From assembly GCF_014202315.1 (NCBI RefSeq), contig NZ_JACHGN010000016.1:248001-312000 (forward strand): DNA of 64,000 nucleotides, written 5' to 3'. Made by a program: the position numbers and the translations under genes. Shown piece after piece: positions 53,801-60,772 of the stretch (position 1 is the first letter of the stretch; each line of letters starts with the position of its first letter). Under the pieces are notes generated by a model that saw nothing but the letters and a program-made list of their open reading frames with translations, was not told where the DNA came from and did not search any database. The DNA comes from Thermocatellispora tengchongensis (GTDB lineage: Bacteria > Actinomycetota > Actinomycetes > Streptosporangiales > Streptosporangiaceae).

Positions 53801-54555
53801 TCGCCGTCCTGCGCGGCCACGGTGACAACGTGCTGGCCGTCGCCTTCGACCCGGCCAGTACGCTGCTCGCCACCGGCGGGGCCGACCGCCTGATCAAACT
53901 GTGGGACGTACGCGATCCGCGGCGCCCGGTGGCCGTGGCCACGCTGACCGGCCACACGGCCTCGGTGTCCTCGCTCGTGTTCGGCCCCGACGGCCGTACG
54001 CTCGCCTCGGCGAGCCTGGACGGGACGGCGCGGCTGTGGAACGTGCCCGACGCCCGCCGCGTCTCGGTCGCGGCCACCGTGCGCGGCCACTCGGGCGGCC
54101 TGTACGCCGTCGCCCGCCACGGCCGGGTGCTGGCCACCGCCGGCGCGGACGGCGCCGTACGGCTGTGGGACACCAGCGTCCCGGCTCGGCCCGCGCCGCT
54201 GGCCACCCTCACCGGGCACACCACCACGGTCTCCGGCCTGGCCTTCAGCCCCGACGGGCGTACGCTCGCCTCCGGCGGGTTCGACAAGACGGTCAGGCTC
54301 TGGGACGTCTCCGCCCCCGGCCGCCCGGCCCCGCTGGGCACCCTGACCGGGCACTCCGAACGCGTCGAATCGGTCGCCTTCAGCCCCGACGGCGCGGTTC
54401 TGGTCAGCGGCGGAGCCGACGGCACGGCCCGCCTGTGGCCCCTGGACGTGGACACCGTGTCCCGGGCGCTGTGCGCGATGGCCCATCCGCCCATCACCGC
54501 CGAGCAGTGGCGTACCTACCTGCCCGGCATCCCGTTCACCCCTCCGTGCGGGTGA
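50875..54555 (+). CDS. HTH-STAND NTPase-WD40 protein
   Basis: 1226-residue multidomain signalling protein. Residues 1-95: helix-turn-helix (LTVRQVAARAGSAGAHSTIG). About 105-490: nSTAND1-type NTPase with Walker A GASGSGKSS (about 148), Walker B LVLVVDQFEE (about 192), GLRADFYAH, and VEITHEALLWAWPLL. About 503-525: one hydrophobic span (AVTALAVVSALALIASGVAV). About 588-1226: 14 WD40 repeats, most ending LWD, enough for two seven-bladed propellers. The segment between Walker A and B is short. GTG start. Proteins of this plan are thought to sense a ligand with the propeller and switch by nucleotide; some are defence-associated. Ligand and output unknown. Confidence 0.92.
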   Translation: MPEPAIERPSDIRSREDFARLLSALRDRAGLTVRQVAARAGSAGAHSTIGDWFAGRGLPSLALRELFVRVLKVCGVDDAELVEEWLSAWQRVRRAPGRRAGGPEPYRGLAGFREEHAGWFFGRETLTARLLARVAELDGGGVQLVVGASGSGKSSLLRAGLIPALKAKGRSVTLLTPSVAPAPEPRGGQGLVLVVDQFEEVFTVFADEERRAAFIAALLGAASDGAVVVAGLRADFYAHVLRRPDLVRAVQEGPLAVGPLSGEELRQVIVEPARKARIDVEDGLVELLVREAARAHDAGVLPLLSHALYATWLHGQGRRLTVAGYREVGGIEGAIAASAGDVYDELDDRQRELARRLFLHLVHVAPDTADTRRRVTRAELLAAESGDGEREMEDVLGRFVAQRLITVDGDTVEITHEALLWAWPLLRGWIDAGRVGLLVGRRVLADAEAWRADHRDPDALYRGARLLAAQEWAQAHGAGVPPTVREFLQAGAAQARRRVRRLYQAVTALAVVSALALIASGVAVQAQRTAVRQRDEALSRKVAAETAALRRADPALAVQLSVAAHRLAPTVEARGAVLSLSAEPYATRVTGHTGAVYATAFAPGGGLMATAGDEGVVRLWDTADPHRPRPLAAVPAHEGGALTAAFDPGGRTLATAGVDQVIRLWDVTDPRRPAPLGVLRGHAGTVRHVAFRADGRVLASASYDRTARLWDVADPRAPRPLAVGRGSGDGLSAVAFSPDGRTLVTTAADRVTRVWDVADPRRPRAAATLGGHTAPVLSAAFSPDGRVFATGAFDNTIRLWDAGTRKTLAVLEGHANGVVALAFSPDGRTLASGGYDLTTRLWDLSVPAAGRVPLTLDGHGDIVYAVAFSPDGRTLASGSKDTTARLWDLSAPVPAGHTGRVYGAAFAPGGDLLVTGTADGARLWRANARREPPVPLAGHTDYVVATAFHPRGRLLATGSLDYTTRLWDLSSPAEPVAVLRGHGDNVLAVAFDPASTLLATGGADRLIKLWDVRDPRRPVAVATLTGHTASVSSLVFGPDGRTLASASLDGTARLWNVPDARRVSVAATVRGHSGGLYAVARHGRVLATAGADGAVRLWDTSVPARPAPLATLTGHTTTVSGLAFSPDGRTLASGGFDKTVRLWDVSAPGRPAPLGTLTGHSERVESVAFSPDGAVLVSGGADGTARLWPLDVDTVSRALCAMAHPPITAEQWRTYLPGIPFTPPCG

Positions 54556-54663
54556 CCGCCGCGACGGCCGCAGCCCGCACTCATGTTCGAACTCCGTCGG
54601 CGTGTCCACCTCGATGTCCTCCATGTTCTCGAACTCATCTGCGAATATGTGTCCTGCGTGCAG

Positions 54664-54689
54664 CGTCCAGAGAGAACGTCCAGAGAGAA
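54664..54689 (+). repeat. 13-bp tandem duplication in a ribosome-binding region
   Basis: CGTCCAGAGAGAA at 54664-54676 and again at 54677-54689, ending 9 bases before the GTG of the next gene and including its purine-rich ribosome-binding site, so the duplication also doubles that site. Confidence 0.75.
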
Positions 54690-54698
54690 GAGGACACC

Positions 54699-55160
54699 GT
54701 GAGCGACAACAGCTACGATCCGGCCCTGATGGACTGGCTTCTGGCCGGGAGGCGCCAAGTCCGGCGTACCGACCCCAGGTACGCCCCGCGCCGCCTGCCA
54801 CCGCGATCTCAGACCACGACGAGCGGCCGCGACGCCGATCCACGGCCGTACGGCGCGGATCGTCCCCGGCGGGAGCGGACACGCCACGACGACACCGGCC
54901 GGCACCGCCCGGCGCCGGATCGCCTCGGACCGGTCCGGCGACCGAAGCCCCCCATCGACCGCCAGACGGTGGACGGGCACCGGGAGCAGGCCGGCCCGCT
55001 CCACGCCGACCACGTCAAGGCGTTCCTCGCACAGGGCCTGCACCCGAGCGAGCTGAACGCGCGCGTCTACGGCAAGACCATCGCGGAGCACCTGAGAGAC
55101 GGCCAGCCGATGGACTGGTGCATCGAAGCGATCCGCTGGCACAAACGCCGAGCCGGATAG
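54699..55160 (+). CDS. hypothetical protein
   Basis: 153-residue hydrophilic protein. N-terminus YDPALMDWLLAGRRQVRR; a long Arg/Asp/Pro-rich disordered middle; a compact C-terminal part, HADHVKAFLAQGLHPSELNA and WCIEAIRWHKRRAG, which looks helical. GTG start preceded by AGAGGA inside a duplicated sequence. It follows the STAND gene by 143 bases on the same strand and could be cotranscribed. No family recognised. Confidence 0.65.
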   Translation: MSDNSYDPALMDWLLAGRRQVRRTDPRYAPRRLPPRSQTTTSGRDADPRPYGADRPRRERTRHDDTGRHRPAPDRLGPVRRPKPPIDRQTVDGHREQAGPLHADHVKAFLAQGLHPSELNARVYGKTIAEHLRDGQPMDWCIEAIRWHKRRAG

Positions 55161-55328
55161 AACCCGCCACCAGGCGAGCACACCGCTCCGGGAGGCCATG
55201 TCTCTGTGGCGGCCCCTCGGGATGACCATGTGGCACCTGTGGCGCTCCTCGCCGATCGTGGGCTCGACCGCCTGATCGGCCCGGGGCGCGGGCGGGAGCT
55301 TCTGGCCGTTCCCCGGGGCTGATGTCGT

Positions 55329-55350
55329 GGGCCGGCCTGGGGGCCGGCCC
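55329..55350 (-). terminator. hairpin after the polysaccharide-enzyme operon
   Basis: Nine-bp stem GGGCCGGCC (55329-55337) and GGCCGGCCC (55342-55350) with a 4-base loop, 29 bases past the DUF4832-like gene's stop on the minus strand. Confidence 0.6.
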
Positions 55351-55379
55351 GTGTGGCGTGGTGGAGGGAGGAGAACCGG

Positions 55380-57119
55380 CTAGCTGATGGTGATGGTGTG
55401 CAGGAGGTTGTTCAGCCCGGTGCCGGGCTCCCAGGTGCCGGTGTTGGCCAGGCGGATGGAGTACTCGGGACGGGAGCCGAGCTGCGGGTCGGGGAGGGCC
55501 AGGAGGAGGGCGTAGGAGCCGGCGGGCATCGAGGCCGGGAGCGTCACCGGCTGGGAGAGGGTCGTGGTGGTGCCCGCGAGCCACTTGCGCGGGTCGCCGG
55601 ACAGGGGCAGGCGGTAGGTGGCGGTGCCGCTCCGGAGCACCAGTTCCAGGTTGCGCGGGTTGACGGGCGCGGCCCATCCCTCGTTCTTGATGGTGATGCT
55701 GACCGGCAGCGTGCCGCCGCGGGTGGCCGTGGCCGGGTAGGTTCCGCTCTGCAGGGTGAGGCGGTAGCCGAGCCGCCGGCCGACCTCGGCCAGGCAGCCG
55801 CCGCTGTTCCAACCGCTCAGCACACCGGTGTGGTAGTCGGTGTTGAGGTAGGTCCAGTGGAAGCGGGACAGCTCGTCGAGCGCGGTCGGGCAGTCGGAGC
55901 GGGGCGGGTTGGGGTTGCAGGTCTCCCCGCCCATGGCCAGGTAGGTGGTCTCGGCCTCCAGGTAGGGGTACTCCACGGCCGGGTCGGTGTAGGTGCCGTA
56001 GTCGTCGGGGCCGGCCAGGAAGCAGTCGTTGTGGTGGCCGAGCCTCGCCTGAGGGCTGCCGCCGTGGGCCTGGGCCGGGGAGAGGGCGGCCGTGCCGTAC
56101 ATCGTGCGCTTGATCGCCGGAGTGCGGAGCTGGACCATCCGCGACGAGGGCAGCACGCTGAGGATCTTGTCGGTGACGGCCTTCCGGTTCGCCCAGTCCG
56201 TGGCGCTGACCACGCCCGCGTTGCCGAAGTTCTGCGTGTAGTACCACTCGCCCCAGGCCCCGACGAACCCGGCCTGCATCACGTGGATCACGTCGGCGTT
56301 GGCGCTCAGGTAGGGGGCGAGCTGGTCGAGGTGGGCCAGGACGCGGTCCTTCGGCGCGTCGGCGCCGTCGGTCGAGGCGGTGTAGGCGAAGCGGAGGATC
56401 ATCTTCAGGCCCGCGGCGCGCACGGTGGCGAACTGCTGCTGAAGCTGGTCCAGCGCGGCCTGGCCGATCGGCGCGTCGCGGTACTCCGACAGGTAGAACA
56501 CGCACATCACCAGGGAGATGTGCTGGCCGGCGCGGTAGTCCTGGAGGGTGGCGAGGGAGAAGTCGTTCTTGTCGCAGTCGCCGGTGTGGTGGTACAGGCC
56601 GCGGTCGGGGTTGGCGAAGGCGGCCGTGGACGGGGTGTAGGTGACGGTCGTACCGCTGCCGCCGCCGCTGTAGACGTGGGTGAGCTTGGCCGAGGTCTCC
56701 AGCGGGGCCTCGACCTGGAACACGAGGTCGGCGTCGTTGGGCGTGGCGCTCTCGCCGATGCCGGCCCGGTCGATCGTCCAGCGCGCCGTGCCGCCGGAGC
56801 CGGAGTAGGTGACCGGCGAGACGGGGGTCCAGCTCCAGCCGCCGCCGTTGTGCCGGTAGAGGCCGGCGTTCTCCAGCAGGTAGTCCGCCCCCACGCCGCC
56901 CTGGGCGAAGCCGGTGCCGGGGTCGCGGTCGGTGTCGATGTAGACGCGGGCGTAGGCGGGGCTGCCGGTGTAGGCGAACTGGTACGTCACGGTGGTGGCG
57001 GTGTTGGTGGCCGACTGGCCGGTGATGGCCGCCTGGGCGGGGGCGGCGATCAGCATCGAGGCGCACAGGAACGCCAGGATGGCGAGAATGCGCATCGCGG
57101 TGGCTCGGAGGAATCTCAT
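55380..57119 (-). CDS. secreted DUF4874/DUF4832-type protein with N-terminal accessory module
   Basis: 579-residue exported protein. Signal peptide of about 30 residues (ends APAQA). Residues about 32-160 form an accessory beta-sandwich-like module (YIDTDRDPGTGFAQGGVGAD, WSWTPVSPV) that is repeated at the C-terminus of the next gene's product. Then a TIM-barrel-like DUF4874 region (FANPDRGLYHHTG, LVMCVFYLSEY, GLKMILRFAY, GAWGEWYYTQNFG) and a C-terminal DUF4832 sandwich. The Glu in AWGEWYY is a plausible catalytic residue. Likely acts on an extracellular polysaccharide; activity unproved. Starts 3 bases past the upstream gene's stop, so cotranscribed with it. Confidence 0.85.
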   Translation of the reverse strand: MRFLRATAMRILAILAFLCASMLIAAPAQAAITGQSATNTATTVTYQFAYTGSPAYARVYIDTDRDPGTGFAQGGVGADYLLENAGLYRHNGGGWSWTPVSPVTYSGSGGTARWTIDRAGIGESATPNDADLVFQVEAPLETSAKLTHVYSGGGSGTTVTYTPSTAAFANPDRGLYHHTGDCDKNDFSLATLQDYRAGQHISLVMCVFYLSEYRDAPIGQAALDQLQQQFATVRAAGLKMILRFAYTASTDGADAPKDRVLAHLDQLAPYLSANADVIHVMQAGFVGAWGEWYYTQNFGNAGVVSATDWANRKAVTDKILSVLPSSRMVQLRTPAIKRTMYGTAALSPAQAHGGSPQARLGHHNDCFLAGPDDYGTYTDPAVEYPYLEAETTYLAMGGETCNPNPPRSDCPTALDELSRFHWTYLNTDYHTGVLSGWNSGGCLAEVGRRLGYRLTLQSGTYPATATRGGTLPVSITIKNEGWAAPVNPRNLELVLRSGTATYRLPLSGDPRKWLAGTTTTLSQPVTLPASMPAGSYALLLALPDPQLGSRPEYSIRLANTGTWEPGTGLNNLLHTITIS

Positions 57120-57122
57120 GCG

Positions 57123-58811
57123 CTACTCCACGGTGATGATCGGGCTGTACGCCTCGGGCGAGCTGCCGGCGCCGTGGAAGACCACGCGGTGCGGGCCGAT
57201 CTCGCCGCGGGGGACCCGCCAGACGAACAGGTCGCCGGCGGAGGAGACCAGCGGGCTGGGCCCTTCGACCGGCGCCCAGCTCCAGCCGGTGCCGGTGTGC
57301 CGGTAGAACCAGCCGTTCTCGATCAGGTAGTCCGCGCCGATGCCCGCGGTCGCGAAGCCGGTGGCGGCGTCGCCGTCCACGTCCATGAAGACGTGGTGGA
57401 AGTCGAAGGGCAGGTTGTACTGGGCGCGGTAGGTGACGGTGTCGCCGTCGATCGTGCCCTGCCCGTCGGTGATCGGCTCGCCGCTGGGCGTCGGGGTGGT
57501 GACGGTGAGCGGCCCGGCGGGCGCGGAGACGTTGCCGCTCGCGTCGCGCGCGGTGACGGTGAAGCCATAGGTGCGGCCGGGCGTCAGCCCGCTGACCGGC
57601 ACCGCCGCAGTGTCCGCGGGCAGCCGCAGCAGGGGCCGGCCGTCCACGGCCACGTCGTAGCCGGCCGCGTCGGGGACGGCCGTCCAGGCCAGCCGGACGC
57701 TCGCGACCTTGACCTGCGTGGCCCGCAGGTCCCCGGGCGAGGCGGGCGGCGAGCCGTCGGCGGGCCTCGTGGCGACCTGTACCGCGCGCCCGGCCGCCGA
57801 GGCGTTGCCGGCCAGGTCGCGGGCCCGTACGGCGAGGCTGTACCGGGTGCCCGGGGCCAGGTCCCGCAGGGTGATGGCCGGGGTGCGGCCGGCCGTGCCG
57901 GCGACGCGGACCCCGTCGAGGTAGACGTCGTAGCCGGCCGCGTCGCGCGTGGGCGGCCAGGCCAGCGTGAGCGAGGTGGACTCCCGCTCGACCGGGCGCA
58001 CCGGCCCGGGGCGGTGGGGCGGGCGGGTGTCGGCCGTGCGGGCCGCGGCCAGTTCCGCGTCCCAGTAGTCCGGCAGGGTGTCCCACGGGTTGGCCGGCGC
58101 GTCGGGGGTGACGTAGATGTAGCCCGCGCCGCGCTCCTTGCCCAGCCGCATGGCCTCGGCCATCTGCTCGGGGGTGGCGGTGGCGTGGACGAGGTGCCAG
58201 AAGCGGCGCGGGTCCTTGCCGCGCTGCCACGCCGGCGGCTGCCAGCTCAGGTAGGACTCGTAGGTGGCCTCGAAGGTCAGGCTCACATCGCCGATGTCGG
58301 AGTAGCACTCCTCGGTGCCGATACCGGGGTTGATCACGGTGAACGCGCCGCGGTGCAGGCTCTTGATGGAGGAGTCGAGCCAGCGGTAGGCGCCGGCGTA
58401 CTGGCAGACGTTCTGCACCTCGTCCAGGAAGATGCCGCCGAGCCCGTGCTCGCCGTACAGGCGGTACCAGGTGGCCACGTCCTGCTGCGCCTGGGCGAGC
58501 CACGCCTGCGGATCGCTCTCACCCAGCCAGGTGGCGCGGCCGGTGCTGCCCAGGTAGCCGGTGGCGACGTAGCCGAGCACGGTCACACCGGCCGCGCGGG
58601 CCTTGGCGATGGCGGCGGCGTAGGCGGGGTCGAAGTCCTTGCCGGGGCCGGAGAAGGGGTTGGCCACGACGATGCCGACCCCGGGGTCGTCGAGCCGTTC
58701 CCACAGGGGGCCCGGCTGGAAGTAGGCGGGCACGGCCAGCGCCTGCCCGACCTCGGGCGCGCTCGGAGGAGTGAGGAGGAAGGAGATTGCGACCAACAGA
58801 CGTACGACCAT
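57123..58811 (-). CDS. secreted spherulin-4-like glycosidase with two FN3 domains
   Basis: 562-residue exported protein. Signal peptide about 1-27, then a spherulin-4-like TIM barrel to about residue 240 (VPAYFQPGPLWERLDDP, GVTVLGYVATGYLGS, GLGGIFLDEVQN with acidic candidates, VINPGIGTEECY), two fibronectin type III domains (about 265-355 and 360-445), and a C-terminal module (FMDVDGDAATGFATAGIGAD, YRHTGTGWSWAPV) matching the N-terminal module of the downstream gene's product. Fungal spherulin-4 enzymes (GH135) cut galactosamine-containing exopolysaccharides, so a similar substrate is plausible. First gene of the two-gene operon. Confidence 0.88.
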   Translation of the reverse strand: MVVRLLVAISFLLTPPSAPEVGQALAVPAYFQPGPLWERLDDPGVGIVVANPFSGPGKDFDPAYAAAIAKARAAGVTVLGYVATGYLGSTGRATWLGESDPQAWLAQAQQDVATWYRLYGEHGLGGIFLDEVQNVCQYAGAYRWLDSSIKSLHRGAFTVINPGIGTEECYSDIGDVSLTFEATYESYLSWQPPAWQRGKDPRRFWHLVHATATPEQMAEAMRLGKERGAGYIYVTPDAPANPWDTLPDYWDAELAAARTADTRPPHRPGPVRPVERESTSLTLAWPPTRDAAGYDVYLDGVRVAGTAGRTPAITLRDLAPGTRYSLAVRARDLAGNASAAGRAVQVATRPADGSPPASPGDLRATQVKVASVRLAWTAVPDAAGYDVAVDGRPLLRLPADTAAVPVSGLTPGRTYGFTVTARDASGNVSAPAGPLTVTTPTPSGEPITDGQGTIDGDTVTYRAQYNLPFDFHHVFMDVDGDAATGFATAGIGADYLIENGWFYRHTGTGWSWAPVEGPSPLVSSAGDLFVWRVPRGEIGPHRVVFHGAGSSPEAYSPIITVE

Positions 58812-58882
58812 GTGTCAGCCCTTGATACCGGTGCGGGCGGGGGATCCCCCGCCTCCTGAGGGGTTCCCCAAGACTTGGGATT

Positions 58883-58911
58883 AATAATGGAGTCCAGGGA
58901 AACTAAGTCAA
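58883..58911 (-). promoter_or_regulatory. promoter of the spherulin-4/DUF4832 operon
   Basis: Reading leftward: TTGACT (58906-58911), 17-base spacer, ATTATT (58883-58888), about 70 bases before the start codon in an unusually AT-rich patch. The rest of the 325-base interval up to 59136 holds only the terminator palindrome of the gene to the right. Confidence 0.6.
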
Positions 58912-59072
58912 GACCCAATTCGGTCGCACGCCCGCCCGGCCCAGGGACCTTCCGGTCGATCCAGCAGTAGCCTCGGGGGGCGGATGCGCCCGCTCCCCTT
59001 GAGAAGAGCGCGGTGATCGTCTAATAATGACGGAGTCTCAGATAATCAGTCCTGGCAGGGCCCATGACCGGA

Positions 59073-59110
59073 CGGGGGTCGCGCAGGCGCCGGCGCCTGC
59101 GCGACCCCCG
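59073..59110 (-). terminator. 38-bp perfect palindrome, probable terminator
   Basis: Two 19-base arms, CGGGGGTCGCGCAGGCGCC at 59073-59091 and its exact complement at 59092-59110, with no unpaired loop base in the sequence. It lies 26 bases past the mycothiol-fold gene's stop on the minus strand. The hairpin would be extremely stable. Confidence 0.75.
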
Positions 59111-59136
59111 CGGGTGGGCCCGGCCGCGGGGTTCGG

Positions 59137-59760
59137 TTATCGCACCGTTCCGTCCCACTGCCAGGCGGTGCGCCGGGGCAGCCCGGGAAGCTCGCCGCGG
59201 CCGGTGCACCACAGCAGCGTGCCGGACGGGTCGTGCCCCGCCGGGGCGTCGGGGAAGATCCGGCCGAGGACGGCGCGGCTGAGGCCGCCGGCCGGGATCC
59301 AGGGGCGGCCGAGTGCACGGGTGATGTCGTAGGTGTGCACGGCCAGTTCGGTGATGCCCATCGCGGCGAACCCGCTCGCGTCGGAATGGCCCCAGGGGTG
59401 CCAGGCGCGCGCCTCGGCGGGCGTGTCCCGGACGGTGGACGTGAGGAGGGACGCGGCGATGCGGACGCCCTCCAGGCACGCGGGGACCGGGGCCTGCGGG
59501 TCGAGCGAGGCGAACAGGGTGATGTAACGGTCCTGCGGCCGGGCGATGAGCAGTCCGGCGTAGCCGACCAGGCCCAGGGCGATGTGGTCGAGGGTCTGGC
59601 GGCAGGTCCAGTCGAGGGCGTGGGCGGGTCGCGACCAGTCCTCGCCGGCCGCGTCGAGCAGGACGGCCAGGCACTCATCGGTGGCGGCCCGCAGCAGGTC
59701 CGGCCACGGGGCGGCGGTGGCATGCGCCGTGGGAGCGGGGGCGCCGGATGTGGTGGTCAC
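59137..59760 (-). CDS. maleylpyruvate isomerase-like (DinB/mycothiol fold) protein
   Basis: 207-residue protein with the actinobacterial mycothiol-dependent maleylpyruvate-isomerase-like N-terminal four-helix domain: WPDLLRAATDECLAVLLDAA, WTCRQTLDHIALGLVGYAGL (metal His) and ITELAVHTYDITRAL (further His). Members transfer or isomerise with mycothiol, but most have no known substrate. GTG 59760 overlaps the upstream reductase stop (GTGA), so the two are cotranslated and may work on one pathway. Confidence 0.85.
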   Translation of the reverse strand: MTTTSGAPAPTAHATAAPWPDLLRAATDECLAVLLDAAGEDWSRPAHALDWTCRQTLDHIALGLVGYAGLLIARPQDRYITLFASLDPQAPVPACLEGVRIAASLLTSTVRDTPAEARAWHPWGHSDASGFAAMGITELAVHTYDITRALGRPWIPAGGLSRAVLGRIFPDAPAGHDPSGTLLWCTGRGELPGLPRRTAWQWDGTVR

Positions 59761-60641
59761 CTCTCCCCCGCCGGGTTCCTCAGCACCTCGATGACGCTCG
59801 CGTAGCTGTCGCCGCCGTGGCCCGTGGCCCTGGCCCGTTCCATGGTGGCCTTCAGCAGCTCGGGCAGGGCGTTGTCGAGGCCCCGGGCCTCCGCCGCGTG
59901 GATGAGGTGGTCGATGGCCGCGATCTGCACGTCCACGGTCGCGTCGTCGCCCGGGTAGCGGCCGGCGTCCACCTGGGGCGCGTACGCGGTCAGGAACCGG
60001 TTCACGGTGCCCAGCCAGCGGATCGCGATGGGGGTGAACTCCGTGGCCGGCGTCTTCTCCGCGCCGACCAGGGCGGTGCCGTGCAGCCAGCCGGTCAGCG
60101 TGGACCACATCAGGCCGAGCAGGGCGGCGTCGTAGAGGGAGGCCAGCCCGGGATCGGCGCCCAGGTGCAACGGGTCGCCCAGGGCCGCCAGGGTCTCGCG
60201 GTGGGCCTCGAAGACGGCGTGCGGGCCGCTGTAGAGGAACATCACCTCGGGGCTGCCGACGCCGGGGGGCGTGGTCATGATCGCGCCATCGAGGTAGCCG
60301 GCGCCGCGGGATCGCGCCCAGGCGACGGCCTCGTGGGCCTGCTCCGGTGAGCCGGAGCTCAGGTTGACCAGCGTCCTGCCCGCGAGGGCCGCGGCGGCGG
60401 GGTCGAGCACGCCGTACAACGCGTCGTAGTCGAGCACGCAGGCGACGGTGAGCGGGCTCGCCGCGACCGCCTCCTCGGGCGTCGCGGCCAGGCGGGCGCC
60501 GCGCTCGGCCAGCGGCCGCGCCCTGGCCGCCGAGCGGTTCCACACGGTGGTCGGGTGGCCCCGGTCCAGGAACGCGGCGGCCAGCGCCGAGCCCATCGAG
60601 CCCAACCCGATGACGGTTACGGCCTGGCGATCAGAACTCAC
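59757..60641 (-). CDS. imine reductase-like NAD(P)-dependent oxidoreductase
   Basis: 294-residue protein of the 6-phosphogluconate/beta-hydroxyacid dehydrogenase superfamily, imine-reductase-like branch. Rossmann motif VTVIGLGSMGSALAAAFLDR, NRS after the second strand (TVWNRSAAR, NADP-type), LVNLSSGSPEQAHEAVAWA, GAIMTTPPGVGSPEVMFLYS, and a helical C-terminal dimerisation half with DLYDAALLG-like LYDAALLGLMWS. GTG 60641 has AAGGAG upstream. Substrate unknown (cyclic imine or similar). Divergent from the GlxA-type regulator. Confidence 0.88.
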   Translation of the reverse strand: MSSDRQAVTVIGLGSMGSALAAAFLDRGHPTTVWNRSAARARPLAERGARLAATPEEAVAASPLTVACVLDYDALYGVLDPAAAALAGRTLVNLSSGSPEQAHEAVAWARSRGAGYLDGAIMTTPPGVGSPEVMFLYSGPHAVFEAHRETLAALGDPLHLGADPGLASLYDAALLGLMWSTLTGWLHGTALVGAEKTPATEFTPIAIRWLGTVNRFLTAYAPQVDAGRYPGDDATVDVQIAAIDHLIHAAEARGLDNALPELLKATMERARATGHGGDSYASVIEVLRNPAGER

Positions 60642-60653
60642 GTACAACTCCTT

Positions 60654-60679
60654 GACACATGACGGTGACACATGACGGT
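60654..60679. repeat. 13-bp tandem duplication in the reductase/regulator divergent region
   Basis: GACACATGACGGT at 60654-60666 and 60667-60679, just upstream of the reductase start. Two adjacent identical 13-mers at one and a quarter helical turns could be paired AraC-type half sites or a chance duplication. Confidence 0.65.
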
Positions 60680-60772
60680 CGGAAACGCGGGACCAGGCTC
60701 CCAGCGCGCGGCGGACCGGAACAGTGACACCGGTGACGACTGCCACCAAATTCCTGCCATACCCTTCAGGGC

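Noticed and set aside
54583-54702. A 39-residue plus-strand frame ending in a GTGA overlap with the hypothetical gene at 54699
   Set aside because: No ribosome-binding site, mixed third-position bases and no recognisable sequence; the overlap is probably coincidence.
51733-54882. A 1049-residue minus-strand frame opposite the STAND-WD40 gene
   Set aside because: It is the repetitive antisense of the WD40 repeats; the plus strand has full domain matches.
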